A stretch of DNA of 64,000 nt from Fallopia convolvulus (Eukaryota; Streptophyta; Magnoliopsida; Caryophyllales; Polygonaceae): contig OZ024727.1 of NCBI GenBank assembly GCA_964016875.1, positions 5,232,893 through 5,296,892 on the forward strand, written 5' to 3'. Position numbers and translations under genes: made by a program. The notes beneath the pieces are model-generated. The model saw only the letters and a program-made list of their open reading frames with translations. It was not told the DNA's origin and ran no database searches. Positions 1 through 11,716 of the stretch are shown here, one piece after another; the stretch's first letter is position 1, and each line of letters opens with the position of its first letter.

Positions 1-887
1 TGAACTACTGTTGCTAGAGTCAGTGTTCTGGTTTCCATTATGCCCCTGGTTGTCAAAATGCTTGAAATTGCCCTTTGGATTGAAATTCTGACCCTGGTGT
101 TGGTTAGAATTTGTGGACCTCTGATTCGATCTTGAGTATGCATTTAAAGCTGTAGAATCCTGATTAGCCAGCCCAGAAGTACTTTGCAGCCCCCTTTGTT
201 CTCTTCTTCAAGGGCTATTTGAAAAACTTCTCCAATCGATGGAGTAGGTTTAATTATCAAGACGTTAGCACGGACATCAGCATAAGATTCATTTAAACCA
301 ACCAAAAACTGTAGTATCCGCTGATTTAAAATCGTCTGAGGAACGGAGTTCAATTTTCCACATGATCCACATTTAGGCAGCTCAGCTAAAACCAGGTATT
401 CCTCCCATAGTTACTTAAACTTTGTATAGTAAGATGAGATGGAGAGATTACCTTGTGAAATATTGAACAATTCCTTCTGAACTTGGAAAGTCCGGGCTAG
501 GCTAGGTTGTCCAAATCGAAGCCGAAGATCCGACCAGATGGCAGCAACAGTATCACAGTACAATAGCGTTTCTCCGATTTCCTTCTCTACGGAGTGTAGC
601 AACCATGAGATGACCATGCTATTACATCTCTTCCACTGCATCTCCAAAATAGAGCCCGGATCTGGTGGTGGTTCATCGCCGATGACGAACTGTAGCTTGT
701 TCTTCGCCATTAGAGAAACTTCGACCGCCCGTCGCCATTGATGGTAGTTCGAATCGCTGAGCAATTGAGTGGATAAACTGTAGTTTGGATGGTCGGAATG
801 ATGCAAGTACAAGTAATGATTCGGATCGTTGAAGCTCGGAGCTGAGTCATCCTTCTTGCTTTCATCAAGAGGCATGATTTTCATCAA
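1..887 (-). pseudogene. Copia retrotransposon gag (5' part of a minus-strand element), broken
   Basis: This is the gag of a Ty1/Copia element running off the left edge of the window. The first 158 codons (887 down to 411) match the N-terminal gag module that begins with an SDHPNY-type motif, followed by a DSNYHQWRRA block and a WSDLRLRFGQ block. An in-frame TAA at about 413-411 interrupts it. The same frame continues into the LWEEYLVLAELPKC and RILQFLVGLNESYADVR blocks, which are usual for this gag class. A frameshift near 190-210 then moves the Asn/Gln-rich C-terminal part into another frame. Gag would form the virus-like particle in the cytoplasm, but this copy cannot encode it. A tRNA-iMet primer site and a candidate LTR lie just upstream at 944-1171. 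The identification as Copia gag is firm; the lineage is not assigned. Confidence 0.85.
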
Positions 888-943
888 TCAGAAAAATCTG
901 ACCAGGAAGATGAAGAAGAAATGAGAACCAGAATGAGCCTTAC

Positions 944-955
944 GCTCTGATACCA
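944..955 (-). other. Primer binding site (tRNA-iMet type) of the Copia element
   Basis: Read on the minus strand this is TGGTATCAGAGC, the standard complement of the 3' end of plant initiator methionine tRNA used by Copia elements. It sits 57 bases upstream of the gag start and directly abuts a sequence ending in CA, as expected at the 5' LTR junction. Confidence 0.85.
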
Positions 956-1171
956 TGTAACATTTTTTGATGTGAAAAACGAAGAATCAGAGAGAGAGAT
1001 TTGGAGAGGCCAATTTCCGTTTTGGATTTCAGAGAATCAGTTTGTTACAAGAGACAGGTGTGCCTTTTATACAGTGGCCATCACCATCATTACACCAGTT
1101 GGTTACAAAACGTTGCGTACAAACCTACGCGTATGGACTAATAAAACAGTATAAAATTGACCTCTAAAACA
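956..1171 (-). repeat. Candidate 5' LTR of the minus-strand Copia element
   Basis: On the minus strand the segment would begin TGTTTTAG and end GTTACA immediately before the primer binding site. It holds a TATAAAAG box at about 1064-1071, in the right orientation to start a genomic RNA. The inner edge is set by the primer site; the outer edge (1171) is a guess based on the TG terminus, because the second LTR lies outside the window. Confidence 0.5.
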
Positions 1172-1252
1172 TTATAATGTATGATATGATAATAGGGACT
1201 TATATTCATGCAATTGTAACAGGGTGAGGAAACACACTTATAAAATGAAATG

Positions 1253-1258
1253 TTTATT
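1253..1258 (-). terminator. Poly(A) signal AATAAA of dioxygenase copy 1
   Basis: AATAAA on the minus strand lies about 210 bases after the stop codon of dioxygenase copy 1. It sits inside a CCCAACAAATAAACAT block that is shared with the 3' flank of copy 2 (27663-27668). That conservation is the reason for choosing it over other AT-rich hexamers nearby. Confidence 0.5.
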
Positions 1259-1467
1259 TGTTGGGCACAAAGTTTTCTCATATAATGAGAACATCTATAA
1301 AGCATTGTACTTGGGTATCACCACACTTTTTTTATTAAAGGATTTATCCTTATGAGTTCTCTGTAAGAATTTTTAAGGACATGATAACAAATTAATAATG
1401 TTCATGCGTCAAATGGACCCAATATAATAACAAACCAAGGTCTGATATGATTTGTAGCTTTCATAAA

Positions 1468-4400
1468 TCACTTGGTAAAAGCAGCAAGCACACGACGTGG
1501 AGGAGTGAAGGGGCGACGAGAGTGTTGGACCGCATGATTGTCAAGCAAGAGGATATCGCCTTGCCTCCAAGGGATGGCAGCGCATTCTTCCTCAAGGATC
1601 ACCTGACATTCTTCGACCACCTTGAGAGGTATAGTGGAATCATCCCCTAATGTGACTGAATTTTCTAATTTGTATCTCGGATCCACATGGGGGTCTACAT
1701 GGGTCATGAAGATTACCATAAATGAATTGAACCACATCTTGCGTGGTACATGTCGTGTGTTGTCAATCTTGATGCCAGGGATTGGCCTCATTGTGATCTT
1801 TGCCCCGTTCTCTACCCAATCTAGCTTCCATCCTATTTTGGCCGCCCTGCCAACTCATATAAATTAATATGGCTCAATTGTAGTTTGTCTAATTATTTGG
1901 TATAAAATCATAAAAATAAAAAAATGTGTCTGATAATACAATAATTTGGCACTAATTTAGGTTGTCAAGTATGCTGAGGTCCCACTTTATGTGGGGCCTC
2001 TTGTTCCATTAGAATTTTTGGTATATTACTTCAATGGATGGGCTTGCTTACAAGTCATAAATCTACTTTAAATTTCATTGTGCATCAATTGATCAATCAT
2101 GAAAAAATGAATTAGATATATATATAGGGTTGGGTTCAAGTAAGGAGACTTCTTACGGTAAATAGTGAGGAGCTATTAGAAGCGTCAGATCTTATATAAT
2201 TAATGATGTAGATTTGAAATAATAAATAACTTTTAAAAATAAAAAATGGAGCGTAATTCTAGGGATAATGATTGATTTAATTTTGGAAAATAATTACTCT
2301 AATATAAGCAAAAAATCAATCTGCATAATTGCATGAAGTTTTGTGTAATTTCTCTCTCCTATAGTTTTCATCGCTTCTATATAAGCGTTGATGAAAAAAC
2401 TCTCTCCTATAGTACATATTGATCAACTAATATATCAAAAATGAACAACTACTTGTTCTCGAATGAACAACTACAATCTCACACCTATTAATAAAAAACA
2501 ATGAACAACTATTTACTTATGAATGAACAATTAGATATAATCAGAAGAACAACTAGGGTAGTTAGATGGCTAAACCGTAGTTGTTCGTGTGAGTATACCT
2601 AGTTGTTCATGTATGTATATATAGTTGTTCATATATATATATATATTGTTGTTCATGTATGTATATATAGTTGATCGTGTGAGTTGTTCATTATACACAT
2701 GAGCAAATGTGTTCATATACATGAAAAAATGTGTTTTCGTACATTAACAAACACATCTATATTCATGACAGCTATATTCAGGCACGAATCTAGGGGTGGG
2801 CTGGGGTTTGCTCCAGCCCACCCCAAATTTTCATAAAACATGTATAATTCTAGTAGTATAGAAGCTCTATGTTTAATTTCTCCTAGTGGTAGTGGAGTGC
2901 ATCTGTTCCTTTAATAATTTGGGCGTGCTTGGTTCGATTCCCACAGATGACTTTTTATTTCAAACCTGTTAAAAGATGCTGCACTGCTGCTTGCTTGTGG
3001 AGTTGTGTGTATTTATTTATTTTTCTTAATTCTTCTTTCTTTTTTATTCTAAAAAACTAGTAGTTAATATTATTTTATCTCCTTTTCAATAAAAGAAATA
3101 TTACTTATTTTCCTTTTCTTATAAATATGTACTAGTCTATAATTTATATTTTTTACTCTTATTAATGTTTCTATGCTTATTTTATTTTCAATATTAATGA
3201 AGTTTCTTTAATTTGTTTGAGATTTTACAATGATGTTGTTACTTATAAAACTTTTATCTTCTATATAAAATAAAAAAATCAGCAACATTGTTATCATTTT
3301 ATTAATTTGTACAAATTTTAGTTTAAAAACTATCAAAAGGACTAAACAGGTGTCTAAAGCTTCAATCCTACATTCTTCCCTGCTTACCGGCGTTGTTTTA
3401 TTATGTACTCCGTAAGATAAATCCAGCCTACCCAGATATTTAATCCTGGTTCCGTCCCTGGCTATATTTACATACATGAACAATCGCATTTATATTCATG
3501 AACAACTATATATACATACATGAACACCTAGGTATATTCACACGAACAACTACGGTTTAGCCATCTAACTACCCTAGTTGTTCTTCTGATTATATCTAAT
3601 TGTTCATTCATTAGTAAGTAGTTGTTCATTGTTTTTTATTAATAGGTGTGAGATTGTAGTTGTTCATACGAGAACAAGTAGTTGTTCATTCGAGAACAAG
3701 TAGTTGTTCATTTGTAGTATATTAGTTGTTCAATATGTACTATAGGAGAGAGTTTTTTCATCAACGCTTATATAGAAGCTATGAAAACTATATGAGAGAG
3801 AAATTACATAAAACTTCATGCGATTACGCAGATTGATTTTTTGCTTATATTAGAGTAATTATTTTCCAAAATTAAATCAAATATTATCCTAGAATTACGC
3901 TCCTTTTTTTATTTTTTAAAAGTTATTTATTATTTCAAATCTACATCATTAATTATATAAGATCCGATACTTCTAATAGCTCCTCATTAATTACAATAAG
4001 AAGGCTTTTTACTTGAACTCGACCCTATATATATAGTGTAACATGTGATCTTAATTAGCAATTACTTACTTTTGTTCGGCCACATTCTTATCATTCGTGG
4101 AGAAGGTGGATTTCCAGCTCTTGCCGATGGGGGATGAGATGTCCAAGTCGTGTGGAAGGAATTTTTTATAGAGAACGCCGTGCTCCTCAAGGTCGTGGAC
4201 AAAGTTGGGGGTTTTTTCCTTCATTCTCTCGTACACAATATGGCCCGGTACTATTGGGGTCTCTCCTTGGCTTCCTGGTTCCACCTCACAGTAAAATAAT
4301 GCCTTGGCTGGATGATCCTCCATCTGCATGCATTTTTTATATAGAAATACATTTTTTTTAAAGTAAGATCCTTTATATATTAATTTATTGGAGTTAATTG

Positions 4401-6743
4401 GCAAAACATGTGAGCAAAAGCATTATCAAAACATGTCTGCAAAAGCATTAGTTGTTAATATTAAAGTTGTATTAATATTTATATATTTTATGTATGGTTG
4501 CTTGGGCCCCAAGGTATATCTTATGTAATCCTTTTATAAATACCTTATGTGTGTTAATGAAAGAGGTCAGAAGTTCAACTTCAAATTATCACTTTATGGT
4601 TAGAGCAAATAAAATAAAATAAAAAAACCTAACCCTAGTTATGTCGCACTCTTGTTGTCAACTGGCCACCCTTGCGCCGCCCTTCCATCATGTTTTGTCA
4701 TCGTTTTAGCACATTCCCATAAGACAAGATGGAAAAGATGTCGACAATACCTCTAGCATCAAACTCGTGAATTAACCTTATTATCTTCTTCCTTCGGATC
4801 ATCCCGAGATGAAGTTTTGTCTTGTTGTTCTCAAAGGGAACAACTATCAAGAATGGAAAATGTGTCTGTGTAATGCTCTTCGAGCAAAGCGTATGCTCGG
4901 GTTCATTTATGGAAATATTATAAAGCCTAAAGATCTTAGTGATATAAATGTCTAGTGGAATGTCAACTCAATGCTTGTTAGATGGATTATACAATTGATG
5001 GAAGAATCAATTCGATCCACCATTAATTTTTTTCGATACTGCTAAGGAATTGTGGGATGATGTTTTGTAGCATTTCTCTATTGGAAGTGTGCCTTGAGTG
5101 CAACAACTACTTCTTAATCTTGCATGTTGTACTCAGAAAGGGCAGACGATTGTTGTCAACTCTAGCTCTTTGGAGAAACTATGGGATTGATGGATTGTCG
5201 CACTATGTACATACTCAAATTTATACATGTAGCAAGTGTGAATGTGATTGGTTTCCTATGGAGACTAAGGAGAGAGAAGAAGAATGGGTCCATCAATTTT
5301 TATGGATCTTCATTATAGCTAAGAAACGATGCGCTCTAACATATTTGGTATATGCAAGATCCATTGTTGAGGTTGAATAAGGTGTACTCTCTTCCCATTC
5401 AAGAAGAGTGTCAACAATCGATATGATTACAAAGAAGTACAAAGAGATGACGAGGAAGGTTTGTTTGCTACTCAAGAGGCTAGCGGATTGCGACCTAATC
5501 AAACCGATTTGGATATGAGATCCTTTGTCCCCAACTTTGTATCTCCTCTTGTGTCCCTTTGTATTTATTGATCTACAATTTCCTTGTGTGTTTGAATTTT
5601 CTAAATTAAAATTAAAAAACAATTAAATTTTAGACTTTTAGTAGTATTTTTTAAAAGAAAACTTAGTTCACTTGATCAATAAACATAAAGGGAACACAAT
5701 GGAGGGACACGAATTGAGAACAGAGAATCTGGACCGGTAAAGGAGGCGTAGAAAATCTTAACTACATCATTTCTAACCTTTTTATTTTTATTAACTCAAT
5801 TAATTATATTTCAAACATACATCTAACCTTTTTCAAATTTTGTTACAATACCCCTACCTGGCTACCTGCTATATAATCCCAAAAACGTGCCTCTTAATGG
5901 ACCGAAAAATAAAATGATTATCATAATATTTTAAGGGAATTGTTTTTGATGCCCTGTAATTACTTTGTTGTGGGGTATTTCTATTGGTATCCTTGCGTTC
6001 ATGCCTTGAAGATTTTTAGGTTTTTCACTTAGTTTTTCTATTTGGCTCAAATTAATTAAATTTATTTATTGTTGTATTCTTCACCCTTACATTAAGGATT
6101 CGATTCTTGGAACATTCAAATTTATACCCAAACTATTTTGATTTAATTTCAACTACCCTTAAAAATCGATAATTGTTTAGAAATTCAAATTAGGATAATT
6201 CAAGTATGAATTTGGTTTTCTAAGAATCAAATTCTACTAATTTAATGATGAAGAACACGATAAAAGACTTGAATTTAATCAATTCGAGTCGAAGAGGGGC
6301 ACCAATAAAAAAACCCAAAAATTTATCCTAAAATTTACAACAAAAATAAGATTTAAAAAAAGAGATGAACTCACGTAAGCGACCTCGTTATGAAAGTGCA
6401 CAACGTTGGGCGGAGGGCTATCATTGGCCGTGTAGATCTGGCCAACGACGTGCGTCCTCGGGGCGGCGATACCCCCGAAAGGGAAGGGCTCGTAGCCGAG
6501 GCCGTTGAGAACGTCGTTGAAGTGGTCGGCAGTGGCCACGTCAAATCCTCGGAAGAGGATGGCGCCGGCCTCATGAAGCTTGGCGTCCACCCATACCTTA
6601 TGGGCCCCAACCAACTCGGCCAGGTTGGCGGAGGCCGACGGTTGCGCCGGGGAGACTACTATAGGAAAGGGCACACCATTGAAGAACTTTTGTTGAGGTA
6701 CAGACACTTCCTTAAACACCTCTTCTATGATTTTTGAATCCAT
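1468..6743 (-). CDS. TauD-type Fe(II)/2-oxoglutarate dioxygenase, clavaminate-synthase-like (copy 1)
   Basis: Three exons are read on the minus strand: 6743-6375, 4323-4070 and 1846-1468. The donors are TAC|GTGAGT and AAAA|GTAAGT, and the acceptors are GCAG|ATG and GCAG|GGC. The intron phases are 0 and 2 and give one open frame of 333 codons plus TGA. That is close to the roughly 330 residues of the Arabidopsis protein At3g21360 (length from memory). The family oxidises small substrates using 2-oxoglutarate, O2 and Fe(II); the plant substrate is not known to me. The metal motif HFHNE gives H118 and E120 at the end of exon 1. The distal part is NHAVQHSRRPF, with H316 the likely third ligand and R326 the likely 2-oxoglutarate arginine by alignment to TauD. 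Compared with copy 2 it has a four-residue HVDP microduplication in exon 3. Both introns are about 2 kb and full of transposons, which may reduce splicing. No signal peptide is seen. Confidence 0.9.
2127..4025. mobile_element. Foldback/MULE-like element with about 550-bp inverted arms
   Basis: The left arm (2127 to about 2690) and the right arm (about 3475-4025) are imperfect inverted copies starting GGGTTGGGTTCAAG and ending CTTGAACTCGACCC. The ends are flanked by TATATATATA on both sides, which is compatible with a 9-10 bp target duplication of the Mutator type, although the AT run makes the exact length ambiguous. Many copies of a TAGTTGTTCAT subrepeat (or its complement GAACAACTA) populate both arms. 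No transposase is visible, so it is non-autonomous. It lies in intron 2 of the dioxygenase and is split by a hAT element at 2779-3460. Confidence 0.8.
2779..3460. mobile_element. Non-autonomous hAT element, family H1 copy 1
   Basis: The termini are CAGGCACGAATCTAGG and CCTGGTTCCGTCCCTG, imperfect inverted repeats. An exact 8-bp duplication GCTATATT flanks them at 2771-2778 and 3461-3468, the hallmark of hAT insertion. The element sits between the arms of the foldback element, so it inserted later. Two relatives occur at 15962-16535 and 31812-32011. It contains a tRNA-like pair of boxes (about 2882-2897 and 2931-2941). Confidence 0.9.
4790..5470 (+). pseudogene. Degenerate Copia gag fragment in dioxygenase intron 1
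   Basis: Translating across breaks shows blocks typical of Copia gag: SDHPEMK, LKGNNYQEWKMCLCNALRAK, a DLSDINV block followed by a stop, a VHQFLMGL-like block (written VHQFLWIF here) and an SLNKVYS-like block. Several stops and frameshifts rule out function. No LTR or primer site is recognisable beside it. It lies antisense to the host gene, inside the 2-kb first intron. Confidence 0.7.
5471..6374. other. Remainder of dioxygenase copy 1 intron 1, AT-rich, nothing recognised
   Basis: AT-rich intron sequence between the dead gag and exon 1. I see no terminal repeats with target duplications, no conserved coding blocks and no RNA gene. Confidence 0.5.
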
Positions 6744-6820
6744 ATATTAGTCGAGATGGATATGTGTGAAAAAGTTGATTGGGGATATGGGTGGGGGTGG
6801 GGGAATACGGCAAAGTTGGG

Positions 6821-6830
6821 CAATTTAAAT
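6821..6830 (-). promoter_or_regulatory. TATA-like box of dioxygenase copy 1
   Basis: ATTTAAATTG on the minus strand lies about 80 bases before the ATG. It aligns with CTTATTTAAG at the same distance in copy 2, and a GAATACGGC(A/T)AAG block is shared in between. The conserved spacing supports a core promoter, but no start site is proven. Confidence 0.4.
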
Positions 6831-7087
6831 GGAGATAATGTAGTTGACCAAAAAAAAGGAGTTATGTATCACGTGCTGAATATTATTCTATATTATCAAC
6901 TCACCAAGTGGTTAGACAATAACTTAAGAGTCCCGATTCTTGACTATATATATTATTATAATTAAGCACCAAATGTAATGTAAAGATGGGACTAATAAAT
7001 TGTATTTTGTCGTTTTGTATCATGGGTAGCATCAACCAAGCGCATATATTGCTGGTGGTAGGCGTGATATTTCAATTAGCTTACTCC

Positions 7088-7260
7088 TTTTTTTTTTTTT
7101 TCGCCTTTGGCTCGCCCGGTTCGATCGGTCAAAAACCACTCTACATCCGGACCGGATACTTCGTGGTCCCATTTTGGGGAAGACTCTTCCAATATAAGTT
7201 TTTGGACAAAACTTAAAGGTGTTTAGCGCCACTTACCATTAGACCAACTCTAATTAATGT
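7088..7260 (-). mobile_element. Possible SINE with A-box-like head and poly(A) tail
   Basis: On the minus strand the segment starts with TTGGTCTAATGGTAAGTGGC, which resembles a tRNA-derived A box. It ends about 170 bases later in a run of 14 A. A clear B box is not seen, and a target duplication is doubtful (TAATTAGA versus CTAATTGA). Confidence 0.35.
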
Positions 7261-7620
7261 TTGGTGGGACAATCAACGAGAGTCTTGTCTAATAAACGAT
7301 GTGCGGTAAGCTCATCACACAAGTTTGACAAGATTTTATCTTAAAAGCAATTGATAATAATACATATATTTTCCCACTTTTAATGGGTGACTTTATTTTC
7401 ACACACCCCTTGATCAAGCAACAACTGCATGCATGCTGATTCGATTGTCACTTGACATTATGTCTTAACGATATCAAGTCCAATCAACTAAAATTCGGGC
7501 CCAAACTAGAGCTGATTTTGATGCTTTGTTAAAGTCTGGCAGGGTCATGTACATCCGCGCATGTCACAAGTCTATTACACAAGTCCATTGAATGAGTTTA
7601 ATTTCATTTTAAAACTGATA
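7261..7620. other. Intergenic stretch, nothing recognised
   Basis: No coding blocks, terminal repeats or RNA genes are recognised between the SINE-like segment and the gypsy LTR. Confidence 0.5.
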
Positions 7621-8135
7621 TGTGTTGGGCCATCGGAAATTGGACTCTGGATGAGGTAAAGACCCACTTTCAGATCTGCCTATTTCCCAACTCCCGCAAT
7701 TCAACGTGAGGGAGAGGAATCTGGTAGAAAGATGTTGAGACGTGATAAATGTAGAGACGAGATTTCCGGAGATGAGGGTGTAACAATTCAACGTCTCTTT
7801 AAAGGTGTGATAAAAGAGGGGACACACGAAATTGACAGCCACTTTTCAATCATCATCACTTCCAATACACTCTCACCACCATACTCTCGTTCTTCAAATT
7901 ATTGTCACTTACCTTGTTCTCAAGTGTTGCAGTCTTCACATTGATGTTGATCGGTATTTTGGTTCATGTCAAACTCTTGATTCTTATAATTATAGTATTG
8001 TTTTCTTATCAATGTAATTGTTATTGAAGTTATATCTTAATTATTTTAATATATTTACCTGTTTAATCTGGTATTTGACTAAGGATCCCACATTTTAGTG
8101 AATAACGTGTTTACATATTAAATTCGCCCAAAACA
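7621..8135 (+). repeat. 5' LTR of a Ty3/gypsy (Tat-like) element
   Basis: The segment starts TGTGTTGGGC and ends GCCCAAAACA, inverted termini matching at 9 of 10 positions. It is followed two bases later by TAGCGCCCACCGTGGGGCC, the leader/primer-site motif found at the start of many plant gypsy internal regions. The length is 515 bp. The matching 3' LTR is not in the window, so no target duplication can be checked. Confidence 0.75.
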
Positions 8136-10770
8136 ATTAGCGCCCACCGTGGGGCCCTTATCCAAATAAGCCAATTGAGCACTATGAAACCAACTCTAGA
8201 AACATGACTGAAGAGTCCAACAACCTTCCGAAGGACCAGAAACCCAAAATAACAGCCACACATGAGCAAGTAGTGGTTGATGAGTCAGCCATCATTACTG
8301 AATTAAGGGCCATTATGCTCGGCCTTCAAAAGATCTGAAAAAGCCAAAAGAAGCCCATAACCGGTTCGATGAAGTATATGAGCAGCAAATTGAATCTTTA
8401 ACTCATAAAAGGGTTTTGATCGAATCGCATGTACAATCGGACCCAAGTCAACCACGGGTTTCGGGAACTATGGGAGGCGTTGCTCGACAATTAAATCTCG
8501 ACGATCCAAGTTTGGTCACACCTAACGAGCCGAGACATCTAATAGGGTATCAAGTACATTGTGACTCACTCTATGTTGTCCGAGAGGATGCGGAGGTAAC
8601 ATTGTTATGTGAACATCTTAAAGCCCTAGAAGACTGAATCACACAGGTTTCGGGGGCTCCCCAACTGATAGAATTCGAAAGGAGGGATGGTTATACTAAC
8701 TCCCCTTTTGTACCTGCTATCGCGAGGGTCGATATTTTGCGAAAATAACACGTCCCTGATATACCAAAGTACGAAGGGACAACCGATACGGACGAACATA
8801 TAGTTGATGTTAAGCAAGCCATGAACATCAGCACAGTCACTTTTGACATGAAGGAGATTGTACGTGATGTTTCGTTGGTTTGGGAACACTTTGCCTGGTC
8901 TTGCTTTGAATTGGCACTCCCACTTACCACTTGGTAGTATTTCATCCTTTACGGAATTGGTTGACAAGTTTAGACTTAGATTTGCAAGCAAGCGGCATAC
9001 TAGGAAGCGCTCCAGCAATTTGTACCGCTTACTATAGAAGTCAGGTGAATCTCTGAAGAAGTTTCTAAACAGATATAACGAGGAGCTAGTTACAATCGAA
9101 GGGTGCGACGCGGCTACCACCGTAGAAGTGTTCTGAAGGAAAATCTCCTCATGTAACCCGAAACTATATCGTGAATTGACTAAATATCCTTGTTTGAATT
9201 TCGATGAGGTACATGTTAAAGCATTAGCACACGTTCGAATAGAAGAGGAAAATCTCTATATTGTCAAGGCATCGGATTTGTCCCGACTAGATTGACATCA
9301 CGAGAAGTGCGGTATGAGATATAACTCGTATCTCCACACATCTGTCTCGGATCGAACTGTGAATGTCGCAAGGTCGTGTCCTTACGAATGGAATGATGAT
9401 CCCATGATATTATCTCTTTATAACTTCAGGGTTGATGTGACAGAAGTCGTAAGGACCTTGAGCAAAATGAGGGATGTCGTGAAGTTGCCACGGAAAAGCA
9501 ATGCTCCATAACATCAAAAGGACACCTCAAAGTGTTGTGACTTCCACTTTGATCATGGCCACCAGACGAATGAATGCATGCTTTAAGGAAAGAGGTTAGC
9601 CAATTACTTCACAAGGGATATCACAAAGATCTCATATCAGAGAGAGCACGTGAACAACTCAATCGCAACAAAGGTAAAATAAGTCCACCACCTCCTCCGA
9701 AGCATACAAGTGTTATTAATGTAATTACACGGGGATCCGAAGTCTGTGGTGTAACCTACTCTGCGGCTAAATGAATTGCTAGAAGTAGCAGGCTTGAAGA
9801 ACGATGAGTTACAAGGAGTCACACCGTCATGCCAATTACCTTTGATGACATAGAGGAAGATGAAATTCATCACGATTGTTTGATCATCTATTTGACTATT
9901 GCAAATTTCCTTGTTAAACGTGTATTCATTGATAATGGAAGTTCTACTAACTTGCTAATGTTGGATGCCTTATACAGATTATGGCTAGGACTAAATGACG
10001 TCGTTAAAAAATCCACAATATTGGTTAGGTTCAGCGGAGAATCGTGAAACATGATAGGATAGATTACCCTTCCTACTATAGCACGCATAGTCAATTACCA
10101 GGTAAAATTTTTGGTACTCAATTGCCCATATCCTTTCAATGTAATTTTTGGGTAGGCATTGAATCCATGGAATGAAAGAAATTCCTTCGATGTACCACTA
10201 ATGTGTTAATTTTCCTTCACCTTAGGGAGTTCAATAAATCAAGGGGGGACAAAAAATAGTATGAGTGTGTTACTTTGTAACCTTGCAAGCTACCACTTCA
10301 AATACTTCAAAGTCGAATCATGAAATTAAAGAGGTTGACAACATAACAATTAAAGGATTTTAAGATGCCGATGCATCATGTTAAGCCCGAAGTCCCAGAA
10401 CTGGAAGAAGTAGAGTTGGACCCCGAAAATCTACTCATAAGATTCGGTAGGGGCAAACTTGACATAAGAAAATAAAGAACAACTGGTCAGCTTCTTACGA
10501 TCCTACTCTGATTGCTTCGCTTGGTCGAATGAAGACATGGTGGGTATTGATCCGAAGATTATTATTACTCATGAACTCAATGTCGATAGAAAGATACCAC
10601 CAGGTAATAAATGAAGAGGTAAAGTCTTTACTTGAATCTGGAAAAATAGGGGAAGTTGAATACCTTGATTGGTTCGCTAACGTGGTCATCATAAAGAAAA
10701 AGAACGGAAAATGGCGTGTTTGTGTCGACTTTACCGACTGAAACAAAGCGTGTTCCAAAAACCCACAATA
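8136..10770 (+). pseudogene. Truncated Ty3/gypsy (Tat-like) gag-protease-RT start
   Basis: The plus strand carries decayed gypsy polyprotein blocks in order. First comes a gag with IPKYEGTTDTDEH and a SGESLKKFLNRYNEE block (8640-9240). Then a CHHC-type knuckle, CDFHFDHGHQTNEC, lies at about 9537-9580. A protease active site, FIDNGSSTNLL, lies at about 9928-9960. The first part of reverse transcriptase follows, with a KKKNGKWRVCVDFTD block, ending near 10770. The sequence then stops matching, so the RT core, RNase H and integrase are missing. At least eight stops or frameshifts are visible. The gag and knuckle style fit the Tat/Ogre side of the gypsy tree; that placement is an inference. Confidence 0.8.
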
Positions 10771-11716
10771 ACACTTCTGACTTACTCTTTTAGATTCTTG
10801 TGAGTGAAATTTGGCTGATTCTCTTGTTGATTGCATTAAGCAAGATAATCGGCCAAATTTCTTTTCTTTTAAAAATATTCAAGCATAGAAAGACTGCCCT
10901 TTTGAAGGTAATTGAGTTGTTTCTTGATATTCATTGATCGTGCCCTTGATTGTGCTTGAAGCATATTCTCGATTGTTAGCCACGCATGGTCAGAAGACTC
11001 GAACTAGACAAGGTATCCGAGAAGTGGTGAGGAGATCATTGTTTGTAGCCATATGAGCACCAACCTTTCATGCCTTATCTAGGTGAGGTAGTGTGGGTTA
11101 GGATCATTGGTTGTTGGAGTGTCCATGAAGGGAAAGTATGCACGGTCACAGGAGGAGGAAGACCGGCGGTAATGAACTCCTTGAGTTAAAAAGTGTCTAG
11201 GGCATCAAAGACGTTCGAACTGTAGGCAATATTGTTTGTCTTGCAGAGTTTAATGGACAAGATGAGAAATTGAAGGTCGATCGTGGAGTTGGTGCCAAGG
11301 GCCACCAAGTGGAGACTCGCGCCGATTGACCTTGAATTGGACATTGAATAGGAATCGTTCGAATGACATGGTCGAAGAGAAGGTCGGAAAAAAATGGCGT
11401 GAGAAAAAAAGTGTTTTGATTTTTGATATTAATAGTGAGATAACAAAAGTTACAAGATAATAAAAAGAGTACAAGATAATAAAAGGAAACAATAAGTTAT
11501 ATTATACAAAATAAGATTTGATTTTATCTCATCTTCTTCTTAATACCAACCCAAAATCAATTAACGATAGGTGCAATAGACCACCAACCTGTTATATTAG
11601 ACTTTTTTCCTCTCACTTTAGACGTGAGACTTTATATTCCCAAAAGAGACACTTGGTGCTACATGCTCTTGTGCCAATGATTATTGTGTAGTTACTCATC
11701 AACCTTGCTCTCCATT
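10771..11716. other. Intergenic DNA, no gene supported
   Basis: Between the gypsy fragment and the ELF3-like pseudogene there is a GC-moderate segment (about 10950-11400). Its minus strand has short open pieces, such as an MSFERFLFN start at about 11372, broken by stops. I do not recognise a family and would not call a gene. Confidence 0.4.

Noticed and set aside
1172..1221. Longer Copia LTR ending at the TTGTAACA at 1221
   Set aside because: This stretch weakly resembles the 3' flank of dioxygenase copy 2, so it is more likely gene flank than LTR; the edge stays uncertain.
2101..2130. TATATATATA flanks of the foldback element as proof of a 10-bp duplication
   Set aside because: Low complexity; TA or 9-bp duplications fit as well.
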